DNA of 64,000 nt, taken from contig CBDDFV010000012.1 in the NCBI GenBank assembly GCA_965227335.1, positions 62,001-126,000 on the forward strand, given 5' to 3'. Each line of letters starts with the position of its first letter. Within the stretch, counting starts at the first letter, position 1. Positions 46,527 to 55,672 of the stretch are shown one piece after another. Below the pieces are notes generated by a model, which was not told the DNA's origin, did no database searches, and worked only from the letters and a program-made list of their open reading frames with translations. The DNA comes from CBDDFV01 sp965227335 (GTDB lineage: Bacteria > Planctomycetota > Phycisphaerae > Phycisphaerales > SM1A02). Made by a program: the position numbers and the translations under genes.

Positions 46527-47272
46527 TCCCGTCCGCTCGTCGCGACGCGGGCGAGACGCGCACGCGTCGCCGGGTCGGTCGTCGCGTCGTGCGTCACCGG
46601 CGCGTACGTCATCTCGACCGCCTCCACCCCGAGGTCGACCGTCGTGATGCTCACGGTGCGTGCATCGGGTCGGGCCATGAAGACGCTCAACTCGCCTCGG
46701 TCCGGCCACCCGTGCCGATGAAACGACTCTTGCGCTTCCAGGGACGGCGACGCCGCGAGCGTCGCGTCGAACAGGTCCCGACGGGGCGTCTCGACGAGAT
46801 CATCCCCCAGGCCGGAGGACGTCCACATGCGTGGTCGACCGTCCCACCGTTCGCATTCAACGTCGAGCGTCGACCCGTCGCCACGCACGAGGGCGAGCGA
46901 CGCCCCGTCGCTCAGGACGAGTCGGAACGGCGCGTACAGCGGGACGTGGACGGACTCGAGGACATCCAGCGCCGCCTCGAACCCGCCCGCAGCGAGCGCC
47001 TCGGGGATGAGCGTCCCGCGACTCTGCGCCGGACGACCCGCGAACGGCGGCGTCGGGTTGAAGTTGAGCAGCGTCGCGATCACGCCCGCCTCATTGCCCG
47101 CGACCCACGTGCCGCCGGAAGCGGGGTCGACCGGCATCAGCAGCGCGACGTCGCCGGGCCCGCCGTTGACGATGCGCGGCGGATCCGCGGGGGGCCGGGT
47201 GCGTTGTTCATCGCGATTCGTGATCAGTCGAATGCGCGAGCCCGGCGCCCGCACGAGGGTCACCGTGCACAT
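46523..47272 (-). CDS. NRDE (TANGO2-like) family protein
   Basis: 249 residues beginning MCTVTLVRA with the name-giving NRDE motif in RLITNRDEQRTR and the downstream GGTWVAGNEAGVIATLLN, which define the family. The initiator is followed at once by Cys2, which in this family may act as an N-terminal nucleophile. Function in bacteria is not established; human TANGO2 has been linked to heme or lipid handling. Overlaps both neighbours (13 bp with the DinB-like gene). Confidence 0.9.
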   Translation of the reverse strand: MCTVTLVRAPGSRIRLITNRDEQRTRPPADPPRIVNGGPGDVALLMPVDPASGGTWVAGNEAGVIATLLNFNPTPPFAGRPAQSRGTLIPEALAAGGFEAALDVLESVHVPLYAPFRLVLSDGASLALVRGDGSTLDVECERWDGRPRMWTSSGLGDDLVETPRRDLFDATLAASPSLEAQESFHRHGWPDRGELSVFMARPDARTVSITTVDLGVEAVEMTYAPVTHDATTDPATRARLARVATSGRE

Positions 47273-47787
47273 TGATCCGTCTGCGCGATCGTCGACGGGG
47301 CGTAGCCGAACGCCGCCGGCACATCGCCGCCCGCCGCCTCGACGAGACCGATGATCATCGCCGCGTGATGGATGGTGTGAGCGAGCACGTACACGAGTTC
47401 GCGTCCAAGGCTCGACTGCGTGGAGACGCGGTCGCCCGCCCCGCTGATGACGCTCGAGATCGTGAGCGGCGTGTCGACCGGGAGCACGCCGTCGCGGAGG
47501 GCGACGATCAGGCGATCCAGTTCATCGCACGCGGCGACGGGATTGGTCTCGATGTCCGTGCCCCGATCGCGGGCGTCGTAATCGACGAGCCCGGTCGGCG
47601 CGGCGTCGATGAGCATCCGCACGTGGTCCAGGCAGTGCCGCACGTGACGACCCACCGTCCCCCGGCAGATCCGATCGGGTTCATTGGTGTACGCCTCCGG
47701 CGCGAGGGCGGCGATGACGTCCCGCATCTGGACCAGGCTCTGCAGCACGGCCGCGGCGGGGTGCGTCGCGATGTCAGGAGGCGTCAT
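47260..47787 (-). CDS. DinB-like four-helix protein
   Basis: 175 residues of the DinB/YfiT superfamily: His residues in GRHVRHCLDH and HTIHHAAM are in the places of the metal triad of this fold. Members include thiol transferases and damage-inducible proteins of unknown function. It begins the DinB-NRDE-DedA/ATP-grasp unit with 13-bp overlap with NRDE. Confidence 0.85.
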   Translation of the reverse strand: MTPPDIATHPAAAVLQSLVQMRDVIAALAPEAYTNEPDRICRGTVGRHVRHCLDHVRMLIDAAPTGLVDYDARDRGTDIETNPVAACDELDRLIVALRDGVLPVDTPLTISSVISGAGDRVSTQSSLGRELVYVLAHTIHHAAMIIGLVEAAGGDVPAAFGYAPSTIAQTDQCAR

Positions 47788-47961
47788 ATCAGCGTTCGTC
47801 CTTGAGAGGCGACGCAGACGCCCGCAGGCGCCGCTCGAAGGCCACAGGATATCCGATGCGACCGACCTGCCAAGTGCGGCGGCCGCCACGGGAGAAGGGC
47901 GCAGCATAGGCCCGTCGACTTGTTGGGACGCGGCGCCCCCGGCTTGCGGCCTCGATCGCGA

Positions 47962-49308
47962 TCAGGACGACCAGGCGGCGAGGAGCGTGGCGAGATCCTC
48001 CGGGCCGACCGTTCCATCGCCGGACACGTCCGCCTCGCACCCGGCGCACGGCCCCCACGAGGCGAGCAGAATGGCCAGATCACCCGGCCCGATCAGGCCG
48101 TCGCCGTCGAGGTCGCCGGTCGGCGGATCGGAGGTGATCTCGAAGATCGTCCCGCTGCCCGCCTCGTAGCTGGAGGCGAGGTAGACGAGTCGGCCGGCGG
48201 GGCTGGCCGCGAGGGCGGTGGGCTTGAGGGTCTCGACGGGATCGGGATAGCCGAGTCCGGAGGCGAACCCGGTCGACTCCGGGAACGACTGGTCGGTGAT
48301 GACGCGGATCGCGCCGGCGGTCGTCCCGTTGCCGCCCCAGAGCGAGGTGAAGTACGCGCCGTGGTAGTCACTCGGGAAGGGTCCGTCGCCGGGGTACCAC
48401 GCCCCGCCGGTGATGACGCGGTTGGATCCGCCCGAGGCGCCGCCGATCGCCCACGGCTCGGCGAACCAGCCGATGCCGTTGTAGCCGTCGTGTCCGTAGT
48501 TGGCGCCGGGTTCGACGAGGTGGATGTTGGATTTCGATCCGCCTCGCACATCGTTGACGTAGAGATCGCCGGTGACGGGGTGACGGGTGAGGGAGTACGG
48601 ATTGCGAAGGCCGAGCGCATAGATCGCACGGAAGTCGCCGGACGCATCGTCAACGAATGGGTTGTCGGCGGGGACGTCGCCGTCGCGGGTGATGCGGAAG
48701 ATCTTGCCCGTGTACGTGGCGAGCGACTGAACGTTGTCGCCGCCGTTCCAGCCGTCGCCGGTGGTGAAGTAGAGCCGGCCGTCCGCCCCGAAGGCGACGG
48801 CGCCGCCGTTGTGGCTGCCGCTGGATTCGATCTCCGCGAAGGGGACTTCAAAGAGGACTGTCTGCTCCGGCAGCGCGATGTTCGGGTCCGCCGGATCGGC
48901 CGTGATCTTCACGACGCGGTTATGGCGGGGCTGATCATGCATGTAGAACACGAACACCTCGCCGGAGGTCTCGAAGTCCGGCGCGAACGCGAAGCCTCGC
49001 ACGCCGGAGGAGCGGTGTCGTTCGGGATTGCCCTGACCGTCGGTCGGGACGGCGAACGTCGCGAACGGCTCCGGCTGCAGCGTCCAGGACCCGTCGCCGT
49101 CCGGCGTGAACACGCGAAGCCGACCCTGGATGCGCTCGGCGACGAACAGGCGGCCGTCGGGCGAAAACGCCATCGTGCACGGATCGACCAGGCCGTCGCC
49201 GATCGGCGTCTGCGTGAAGCCGGCCGGCAGGACCGGATCCCCGGCGACGACCGTCGTTCCGAGACACGCGGCAAACGCGAATGATGACAGCGTCGTAAGT
49301 CGCAGCAT
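47962..49308 (-). CDS. Exported PQQ-dependent sugar dehydrogenase-like protein with dockerin-like end
   Basis: 448 residues with a signal peptide. The beta-propeller reads like soluble aldose-sugar dehydrogenases (GSB/Hhip family): FSPDGRLFVAERIQGRLRVF, HNGGAVAFGADGRLYFTTGDG, TGKIFRITRDGDVP, YALGLRNPYSL and GANYGHDGYNG. These enzymes use PQQ in the periplasm to oxidise sugars. The C-terminus carries two dockerin-like EF loops (DLDGDGLIGPGDLAILLASWG and DVSGDGTVGPEDLATLLAAW-type). ATG 49308 was chosen for the signal peptide and the GGGAG-type site upstream. PQQ synthesis genes are not in the window. Confidence 0.88.
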   Translation of the reverse strand: MLRLTTLSSFAFAACLGTTVVAGDPVLPAGFTQTPIGDGLVDPCTMAFSPDGRLFVAERIQGRLRVFTPDGDGSWTLQPEPFATFAVPTDGQGNPERHRSSGVRGFAFAPDFETSGEVFVFYMHDQPRHNRVVKITADPADPNIALPEQTVLFEVPFAEIESSGSHNGGAVAFGADGRLYFTTGDGWNGGDNVQSLATYTGKIFRITRDGDVPADNPFVDDASGDFRAIYALGLRNPYSLTRHPVTGDLYVNDVRGGSKSNIHLVEPGANYGHDGYNGIGWFAEPWAIGGASGGSNRVITGGAWYPGDGPFPSDYHGAYFTSLWGGNGTTAGAIRVITDQSFPESTGFASGLGYPDPVETLKPTALAASPAGRLVYLASSYEAGSGTIFEITSDPPTGDLDGDGLIGPGDLAILLASWGPCAGCEADVSGDGTVGPEDLATLLAAWSS

Positions 49309-49384
49309 GAGCGGGGTCTCCCTCCCTTCCAGACAGGCGCCGGCGGCGACGGCGCGCCTCCCGGGACGAGAATACACTGACCGC

Positions 49385-50080
49385 GTGCCTGATCCATCCA
49401 TCCATGTCATTCACAGCGTCGCGATGTCCATCGACGGCTTCATCGACGACGCCTCCGCCGCCCCCCTCGTGCTCTCCAGCGACGCTGACATCGATCTCGT
49501 CGACGAACTGCGGTCGACCTGCGACGCGATCCTCGTCGGCGGACGCACGGTGCGTCGCGATAACCCGCGGCTGACCCTGAAATCCGAAGCCCGACGCGAG
49601 GCGCGCCAGTCCCGAGGGCTCACGCCCGATCTCATCAAGGTCACCATCACCCGATCCGGCGACCTCGACCCGGACACGCCGTTCTTCCAGGTCGGCGAGG
49701 CGGAAAAGATTGTCTTCTGCCCGCGGGCGACCCAGCCCCTGCTCGCCGAACGTCTGCGGTCGGCGGCGCGGATCATCGCGGCGGACGGCGCGGACGTCGC
49801 GCCGCAGTTCATCCTCGACGAACTCGCCGCGATCGGGGTGAAGCGGCTGCTGATCGAGGGCGGGAGCCAGATCGGACGGTTGTTCCTGGAGGCGGGCGTG
49901 GTCGACGAGCTGCGGGTGGCGGTGGCGCCGTTCTTCGTGGGAGACCCCCGGGCGCCGCGCTTCGTGGAGAAGGGCGCCTACCCGCACGACGCCGCGCACC
50001 GGATGGCGTTGACGCAGGTGGAGGCGGTCGGCGACATGGCGGTGCTGACGTACCGCCTGCAACGGGGCGTACGGTCGTGA
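49385..50080 (+). CDS. RibD C-terminal (reductase) domain protein
   Basis: 231 residues resembling the NADPH-dependent reductase half of RibD, second to third steps of riboflavin synthesis: HVIHSVAMSIDGFI, ILVGGRTVRRDNPRLT, LLIEGGSQIGRLFLEAGVVDEL. The GTG start at 49385 has TACACT exactly 6 bases before it and no ribosome site, so it is probably leaderless. It overlaps the following deaminase gene by GTGA; together they cover the two halves of RibD, in reversed order. Confidence 0.9.
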   Translation: MPDPSIHVIHSVAMSIDGFIDDASAAPLVLSSDADIDLVDELRSTCDAILVGGRTVRRDNPRLTLKSEARREARQSRGLTPDLIKVTITRSGDLDPDTPFFQVGEAEKIVFCPRATQPLLAERLRSAARIIAADGADVAPQFILDELAAIGVKRLLIEGGSQIGRLFLEAGVVDELRVAVAPFFVGDPRAPRFVEKGAYPHDAAHRMALTQVEAVGDMAVLTYRLQRGVRS

Positions 50081-50517
50081 GCGAGCGGGACTGGCTGGCG
50101 GAGGCGGTCGAGCTGTCGCGCCGGGCGCCGCGCTCCGACGGCGCGTTCTCGGTCGGCGCCATGCTGGTCGGCGCGGACGGCGGGTTGATCGCGACGGGAT
50201 TCAGCCGGGAGGAGCAGCCGTCGGACCATGCCGAGGAGGTCGCCCTTCGTCGCGCGGAGGAGGCGGGCGTCTCGACGAACGGCGCGACGATGTACACCTC
50301 GCTCGAGCCGTGCAGCCGACGGTTGTCGGGTCGGACATCCTGCACGCAGCGGATCATCGACGCGGGAATTGCCCGCGTCGTCTACGTCCTCGCCGAACCG
50401 CCCGTGTTCGTCGATTGCGAGGGGACCGCACAACTCCGCGCGGCGGGCGTCGACGTCGAGGTCCGCCACGACCTCGCCGACGCCGTCCGCCAGATCAACG
50501 CGCATCTTGAATCGTAG
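50077..50517 (+). CDS. RibD-type deaminase domain protein
   Basis: 146 residues of the cytidine-deaminase-like fold with the zinc site HAE in DHAEEVALRRAEE and PC...C in SLEPCSRRLSGRTSC, close to the deaminase half of RibD, which acts on the pyrimidine intermediate of riboflavin synthesis. The C-x9-C spacing is one residue longer than in typical RibD. The GTG at 50077 overlaps the reductase stop, so the two are translationally coupled. Other riboflavin genes are not in the window; a related pyrimidine deaminase role remains possible. Confidence 0.85.
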   Translation: MSERDWLAEAVELSRRAPRSDGAFSVGAMLVGADGGLIATGFSREEQPSDHAEEVALRRAEEAGVSTNGATMYTSLEPCSRRLSGRTSCTQRIIDAGIARVVYVLAEPPVFVDCEGTAQLRAAGVDVEVRHDLADAVRQINAHLES

Positions 50518-50556
50518 GTTGGGCCCCCGGCCCGACATCGCAGGTACAACCCGGAT
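50517..50556 (+). repeat. Dispersed GC-rich palindromic repeat, copy 2
   Basis: 22 bases identical to 4817-4838 begin at the last base of the deaminase stop codon, followed by a diverged GTACAACCCGGATGC tail. Confidence 0.6.
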
Positions 50557-50593
50557 GCTCCGTCAAGCGCAGACCCGGTCGGCCACGCCTCCG

Positions 50594-51922
50594 TCAATCG
50601 TGCCGCAACGCCGCCACCGGATCCTTCCGGCTCGCGACGATGGCCGGGTAGATGCCGAAGCTCAGCCCCACGAACGCGGCGACGCAGAAGCTCGCCACGA
50701 TCGACCACATCGTCACCTGCGTCTCCAGCGAGAACTCGGCGTCGAACGAACGCCGGACCGGGCCCCATTCGAGAATCGCCGGCAGCAACTGCTCGATGCC
50801 GACCGAGACGCCGACCCCGAGGCCGATGCCGATCAGGCCGCCGACCGCGCTCAACGCGCCGGTCTCGACGAGGAACTGGGCGACGATGTGCGAACGCGTC
50901 GCGCCGAGGGCGCGGCGGATGCCGATCTCGCGGGTCCGCTCCGTCACCGACGCCAGCATGATGTTCATGATGCCGATGCCGCCGACCACCAGACTGATCG
51001 CCGCGATCGAGATCAGCACCACGTTCCACACCAGCGCCGTGCGCTTGGCGTTCTCCAGCAACTCCCACGGCACGATGATGTCGATGTCCAGCAGCCCGTC
51101 GTGCCCGACCTCCATGATCCGACGCACCCGCTGGGCCGTGTTGATCACGGTGTCCGTCGCGCTCGCGGTGACGTAGATCTCGGCGAGCTCGACTTCGTTG
51201 CCGCTGAACGAACCGGATTCGCGCCGGTAGACGACATCGCCGAACTGCTGCTCCGCCGTCGTCATCGGCACGTGCACGTCGAGGTTGAGATCACGCCCGA
51301 CGAGTTTCGAACCCTTGCCGCCCGCGAGACCGACCGGCTCCAGCACGCCGACCACGCGGAAGACCACGGTGTCGATCCGCAGGTCGCGCCCGATCGGATC
51401 CTGCAACGGGAACAGCTTCTTCGCCACCGCGTCGCCGATCACCGCGACGGGCAGCCGGCTCTCGATGTCCTCGGCCGTGATGTACCGCCCGCGGCCGATG
51501 CGGATCGCGGCGGCGCGTTTGAGTTCCGGCGTGACGCCGAACGCCTGACTCACCACCCGTTGCGCACCGACCGACACCTCCGACCCGATCGCCTTGATCG
51601 CCACCACGTCCAGGGCGTCGTGAAGCGACTCGTCAAGCCGACGCAGATCGAGACGTTCGATGCCGTAGGACGCGATGAAGGAACGCTGCTCCGAACCGAC
51701 GCTGACCGATTCGGGCGGCTTCGTCGAACGAACGATGATGTTCGTGGCCCCGAGGGCCTGGATCTCGCGGAGCGCGGCCTGCTTGTTCCCCTCGCCGATC
51801 GAGACCATGATGATCACCGCCGCGACCCCGAGGATGATCCCGAGACTCGTCAGCGTCGAGCGCAGCAGATGCAGCCGCAGGTTGTTGAGGCCGAGGCGGA
51901 AGATCTCGAGAAGAAAACTCAT
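50594..51922 (-). CDS. MacB/FtsX-family ABC transporter permease
   Basis: 442 residues: an N-terminal membrane helix (LTSLGIILGVAAVIIMVSIGEG), a periplasmic MacB-type domain (ANIIV/PVAVIGDAVAKKLFP, VVGVLEP), and three C-terminal helices with the FtsX motif GGIGIMNIMLASVTERTREIGIRRALGAT. It would pair with an ATPase for export or signalling, but no ATPase or membrane-fusion gene is next to it. Start from the ATG at 51922; the upstream poly-C run has no ribosome site. The neighbouring small gene is on the other strand. Confidence 0.9.
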   Translation of the reverse strand: MSFLLEIFRLGLNNLRLHLLRSTLTSLGIILGVAAVIIMVSIGEGNKQAALREIQALGATNIIVRSTKPPESVSVGSEQRSFIASYGIERLDLRRLDESLHDALDVVAIKAIGSEVSVGAQRVVSQAFGVTPELKRAAAIRIGRGRYITAEDIESRLPVAVIGDAVAKKLFPLQDPIGRDLRIDTVVFRVVGVLEPVGLAGGKGSKLVGRDLNLDVHVPMTTAEQQFGDVVYRRESGSFSGNEVELAEIYVTASATDTVINTAQRVRRIMEVGHDGLLDIDIIVPWELLENAKRTALVWNVVLISIAAISLVVGGIGIMNIMLASVTERTREIGIRRALGATRSHIVAQFLVETGALSAVGGLIGIGLGVGVSVGIEQLLPAILEWGPVRRSFDAEFSLETQVTMWSIVASFCVAAFVGLSFGIYPAIVASRKDPVAALRHD

Positions 51923-52012
51923 GGGGGGGTCACACGCTCCGTCCGATCGTACCGAGACGGGCATGATAGGCTGCACCCGCGAGATCGGCCCACACGCCAC
52001 AGGGAAGCCCCC

Positions 52013-52297
52013 ATGTCCGCCGCGATCGAGATCATCGAGGAGCACGACGTCGATCGGGGCTGGGCGTTCACGTTCCTGATCGAGGGGGAGAATCGGACGC
52101 GGTCATTCCGGCTGTCGTGGGCGGATTACAACCACTGGGCGCCCGGCGGGGATCGTTCACCGTCGCAGATCGCCGACGCCGTGCTGTCGTTCTTCCTCCA
52201 CGCCTGGGCGGACGCGCATCCGGAGGAGGAGCCGCCGCAGACCATCGACGCCTCGACCGTGCGCCGACTGTATCCACGAGTGGATGAGGCGCTCTGA
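52013..52297 (+). CDS. Small conserved-looking protein
   Basis: 94 residues, acidic and soluble, with SFRLSWADYNHWAPGG as its most recognisable stretch and repeated tryptophans (GWAFTFLIEG, HAWADAHPEE). No cysteines, no membrane segment, no family recognised. AGGGAAG lies upstream of ATG 52013 and TAGGCT could be the -10. Divergent from the MacB-type permease. Confidence 0.7.
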   Translation: MSAAIEIIEEHDVDRGWAFTFLIEGENRTRSFRLSWADYNHWAPGGDRSPSQIADAVLSFFLHAWADAHPEEEPPQTIDASTVRRLYPRVDEAL

Positions 52298-52368
52298 CCC
52301 GCTTGTTCCGGCCGTCCGTCATGTCCCCGTCATCCCGGGCCGACTTGTGCCGCGATCATGTCGGGACG

Positions 52369-54000
52369 ATGATCGACCCCGAGCACGCCCCCTTGCCGCA
52401 CCTTCCCCCCACGTCCCGCCTGCCCGGTCCGACGCGTCGCGCCGAGTTCGATCGACTGGCGACGCTTCTCGCGTTGATCGGCGTGATCGGATGCGTGGTG
52501 CGGTACGCGCTGCGATTCCCGCTGTCGTCGGATGAGTCGTATCTCGCGATCAACATCATTGAACGCGACCTCGCCGCGCTGTTCGATCCGCTCGCGTACC
52601 GACAGACGGGACCGCTGCTGTTTCTGCTGGCGGAACGCGTGGTCATCCGGGCCGCGGGACTGAATGAGTGGACGCTCCGTCTGATCCCCTTCCTGTGCGC
52701 CGTGGGATCGATCGTCCTCTTCCGCCGCCTGGCCCGGGCCGTGCTCGGATCCACACCCGCCTTCGTGCTCGCGGTCGGCTTCTTCGCCAACGCCTACTGG
52801 CTCGTGCGCTACAGCGCCGAGGTGAAACCGTACGCGAGCGACATGCTCTTCACCGTCGCCGTCCTCATGCTCGCCTGGCGATGGCATGGCGCGGCACGAC
52901 GCGGGCCGGTCGTGGTCGCGCTCGTGCTGCTGGGGCTCATCGGATTCGCCTGCTCCCTGCCGTCCGTGTTCGTCGGCGGCGGACTCGCCCTGACGATGAT
53001 CGCCGTCGCCGCCCGCCGACGCGACGGACCCGGCGTCGGGCACGGGCTGGCGGTCGGCGCGGCGTTCACGGTCGGATTCCTCGTGATCTTCGTGGTCCAC
53101 ACCCGCGGTCATCTCGTCGCCGACGGATCGTGGATGGCGGACTACTGGACCCGCGCCTTCCCGCCGCTCGCGACCCCGTGGCGGCTGCCCGACTGGCTGC
53201 TCGGACACTTCACCGGCGAAATGCTGCCGTATCCGATCGGCGGACGACGCGCCGGGAGCAGCGCGACCTTCGTCTGCGTCGCCGTCGGTCTGATCGTCGC
53301 CTGGCGACGCGGCCGTCGGGCCGGACCGATCCTGCTCGCGGCGACGCTGACGCTGGCGTTCATCGCCGCCGCGCTGCAGCGATATCCGTTCGGCGCGCCG
53401 ACCCGCTGCCAGTTGTATCTCGCGCCGATGTTCTGCCTGGCCGCGGGGGTCGGACTCGCGGCCGGGCTCGCGTGGATCGTCGACGCCGCGCGATCGAGGC
53501 GTCTGGTTCGAATCGTGGCGACCATCTTCATCGCGGTGACGACCGGCTCCGTTCTGCGCGATGTCGCGTCGCCGGCGAAGACGTCCACGGCGCAGCGGAT
53601 CCGGGACGCCGCGCGTCTGGTCGCGGGCCGCGGCGCCGGCGCGGACCGACGCGTCGTCTCCCTCCGTCTCGACCTCGGCGGGACCTTCACGGCCGAGGCG
53701 GATCTTCGCCAGAGCGCGCTGGCCAGTTACCTCTGCAACCTGCACATCTACCGCGAGGGCCCGGCCGTCCGGGACGACTGGCGCGACGGCGTGACGGTCG
53801 CGGCGTATCTGCGGGGGTGGCGCTACAACACCGCGGAGCGCGCTGCGTGGATCGACGGGTTCAGCGACCGTCACGCGGTCCGACTCGCCGGGGTGGCGAG
53901 CCTCCCCATCCCGTCGGTCGACAACCACGAGCGCCTCGTCGGCTACGACCGCGTCTTCTTCATGACGTTCGAACCGGAGAACGCGGCGGCCCGGCGATGA
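52369..54000 (+). CDS. GT39/ArnT-like membrane glycosyltransferase
   Basis: 543 residues with about ten membrane helices. The short loop after the first helix, PLSSDESYLAINIIERD, carries the Asp-Glu pair typical of lipid-linked sugar transferases of the PMT/ArnT superfamily, followed by QTGPLLFLLAERVVI and YSAEVKPYASDM. It probably transfers a sugar from a polyprenyl phosphate to an envelope acceptor. The start is uncertain: ATG 52369 or ATG 52321 in the same frame, neither with a strong ribosome site. Confidence 0.85.
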   Translation: MIDPEHAPLPHLPPTSRLPGPTRRAEFDRLATLLALIGVIGCVVRYALRFPLSSDESYLAINIIERDLAALFDPLAYRQTGPLLFLLAERVVIRAAGLNEWTLRLIPFLCAVGSIVLFRRLARAVLGSTPAFVLAVGFFANAYWLVRYSAEVKPYASDMLFTVAVLMLAWRWHGAARRGPVVVALVLLGLIGFACSLPSVFVGGGLALTMIAVAARRRDGPGVGHGLAVGAAFTVGFLVIFVVHTRGHLVADGSWMADYWTRAFPPLATPWRLPDWLLGHFTGEMLPYPIGGRRAGSSATFVCVAVGLIVAWRRGRRAGPILLAATLTLAFIAAALQRYPFGAPTRCQLYLAPMFCLAAGVGLAAGLAWIVDAARSRRLVRIVATIFIAVTTGSVLRDVASPAKTSTAQRIRDAARLVAGRGAGADRRVVSLRLDLGGTFTAEADLRQSALASYLCNLHIYREGPAVRDDWRDGVTVAAYLRGWRYNTAERAAWIDGFSDRHAVRLAGVASLPIPSVDNHERLVGYDRVFFMTFEPENAAARR

Positions 54001-54022
54001 CGTTGTCCGTCCGCCGATCCGC

Positions 54023-55660
54023 TCATCCCATCAGCGACTGCGGCTCCTCCGCCTCATGCCGCACCGGCAGTTCGACGTAGAACGTCGCTCCCTGGCCCGG
54101 TTCGCTGACGAGCGCCACCGTCGCGCCGAGCATTTCCGCGAGTTCGCGGCAGATGGCGAGCCCCAGTCCCGTCCCGGCGTGTTCGCGGGTGTGCGAGGCG
54201 TCCGCCTGGCGGAACTTCTCGAAGATCGTGTCCTGCATGTCGTCGGGAACGCCGGGGCCCTGGTCCGACACGCCGACCCGCACGCCGGGGGCTTCGTGCT
54301 GCCGGGCGAACCGATCGGCGGTGATCGTGATCACCCCGCCCCGCGGCGAGAACTTCACCGCGTTCGACAGGAAGTTGTAGAGGATCTGCTGCAGCTTGCC
54401 GGGATCGGTCTCGATGACGGGCAGGTTTCGGGCGACCTTCACCTCGATCGTCGCCTCCGCGATGTCGGCCTGCGGACGCATGATGCCGACGAGTCCCTCG
54501 ATGAGGTCGACGATGCTCGTCGGCTCGATGTTGACCTCCATGCGGCCCGCCTCGATCTTCGCCATGTCGAGCAGTTCGCTGATCATCTCGAGCAGACGGC
54601 GGCCGCTGGTGAGGATGTTGCGCAGATAGCGTCGCCGCTTGGGATCGGCGTCCGCTTCCGAGCCCGCGAGTTCGTCGAGCAGCTCGGCGAACCCGATGAT
54701 CGAATTGAGCGGCGTCTTCAGTTCGTGACTGACGTTGGCGAGGAACTCGCTCTTGAGCCGGTTCGCCTCGTACAGGCCGACGTTCGCCTCGGCGAGTTCG
54801 CCGAGCTTGAGGTCGAGACTCTCGTTCATCGCGCGAAGCTGGTACTGCGTCTCGCCCACCTTGTCGAGCATGGCGTTGAACGCGGCGGCGAGCGACTCGA
54901 ACTCGTCCCCGGTGCGGATCTGTGAGCGCACCGAGAGGTCGCCCGCCTGCACGAGATCGGTCGTGCGCCGCAGCTTGCGCACGGGCGAGAGGATGAGCTT
55001 CGTCAGGATGAAGTAGAAGACGAGCACGGCCAGCAGCAGCCCGACCACGCCCGCCGCGATGATGTAGACCTGCGAGACGAGAATCTGACTCTCCGCGAAC
55101 GCGCTGCGCCGGTCGATGACGAGGATGCGGCGGAGCGGGTTGAGGAACGCGGTGTCCAGGGCGCCGGGCGCGAGCGACACCACCGACCGATCGCGAATCG
55201 CCTGCATCTCCTCCTCCCGGAGCGCGCGGGCGTAGCGGTAGACGGTCTGCCCGTCGACGTCGACAAGGGCGGAGAGTTCGCGGGTCTCCGGATCGGCGCG
55301 AAAGGCGAGGAGCGCGCGCTGGACGAACGGGTCACGGAGCTGGGCGACGTCCTCCACGTCGATGATGAAGATCCGCAGGACGTTGGACCGCCGATCGTCG
55401 TCACGGGCGAAGAAGTCCTCCAGCCCGCCGGGACGTTTCAGCCCCCACTCCTGCAGAGTCCCGAGCTGGATGTGGTCATCGAGCCACGCGTCCGCGAGCT
55501 GGCGCGCGACCTCGATCTGGCTGTCCGTGATCATCGCGTGATCGCGCACCCAGGGCACCGCGAGCGCGCCGAAGAGAATGAACGCCACCGCCACGCCGAA
55601 CAGCAACTGGCACTTGTTCGACAGGCTCAGGCCGGGCAGGATGACGCGGGGGGCGACCAT
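54023..55660 (-). CDS. Membrane sensor histidine kinase
   Basis: 545 residues. Membrane helices at ~13-37 and ~199-222 enclose a periplasmic sensor domain; then HAMP (~220-272), a coiled coil, the H box FLANVSHELKTPLNS with H312, N box (LQQILYNFLSNAVKFS), and G boxes (DQGPGVPDD, GTGLGLAI). It phosphorylates an unknown response regulator; none is adjacent. It follows a Dabb-like lipoprotein by 12 bases and is probably co-transcribed with it. The starting ATG 55660 is the first Met. Confidence 0.93.
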   Translation of the reverse strand: MVAPRVILPGLSLSNKCQLLFGVAVAFILFGALAVPWVRDHAMITDSQIEVARQLADAWLDDHIQLGTLQEWGLKRPGGLEDFFARDDDRRSNVLRIFIIDVEDVAQLRDPFVQRALLAFRADPETRELSALVDVDGQTVYRYARALREEEMQAIRDRSVVSLAPGALDTAFLNPLRRILVIDRRSAFAESQILVSQVYIIAAGVVGLLLAVLVFYFILTKLILSPVRKLRRTTDLVQAGDLSVRSQIRTGDEFESLAAAFNAMLDKVGETQYQLRAMNESLDLKLGELAEANVGLYEANRLKSEFLANVSHELKTPLNSIIGFAELLDELAGSEADADPKRRRYLRNILTSGRRLLEMISELLDMAKIEAGRMEVNIEPTSIVDLIEGLVGIMRPQADIAEATIEVKVARNLPVIETDPGKLQQILYNFLSNAVKFSPRGGVITITADRFARQHEAPGVRVGVSDQGPGVPDDMQDTIFEKFRQADASHTREHAGTGLGLAICRELAEMLGATVALVSEPGQGATFYVELPVRHEAEEPQSLMG

Positions 55661-55672
55661 GGGTTCCGTTCG

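Noticed and set aside
52330..53928. 532-codon minus-strand open frame opposite the glycosyltransferase
   Set aside because: Charged low-complexity shadow; the plus strand has a consistent multi-helix membrane protein.
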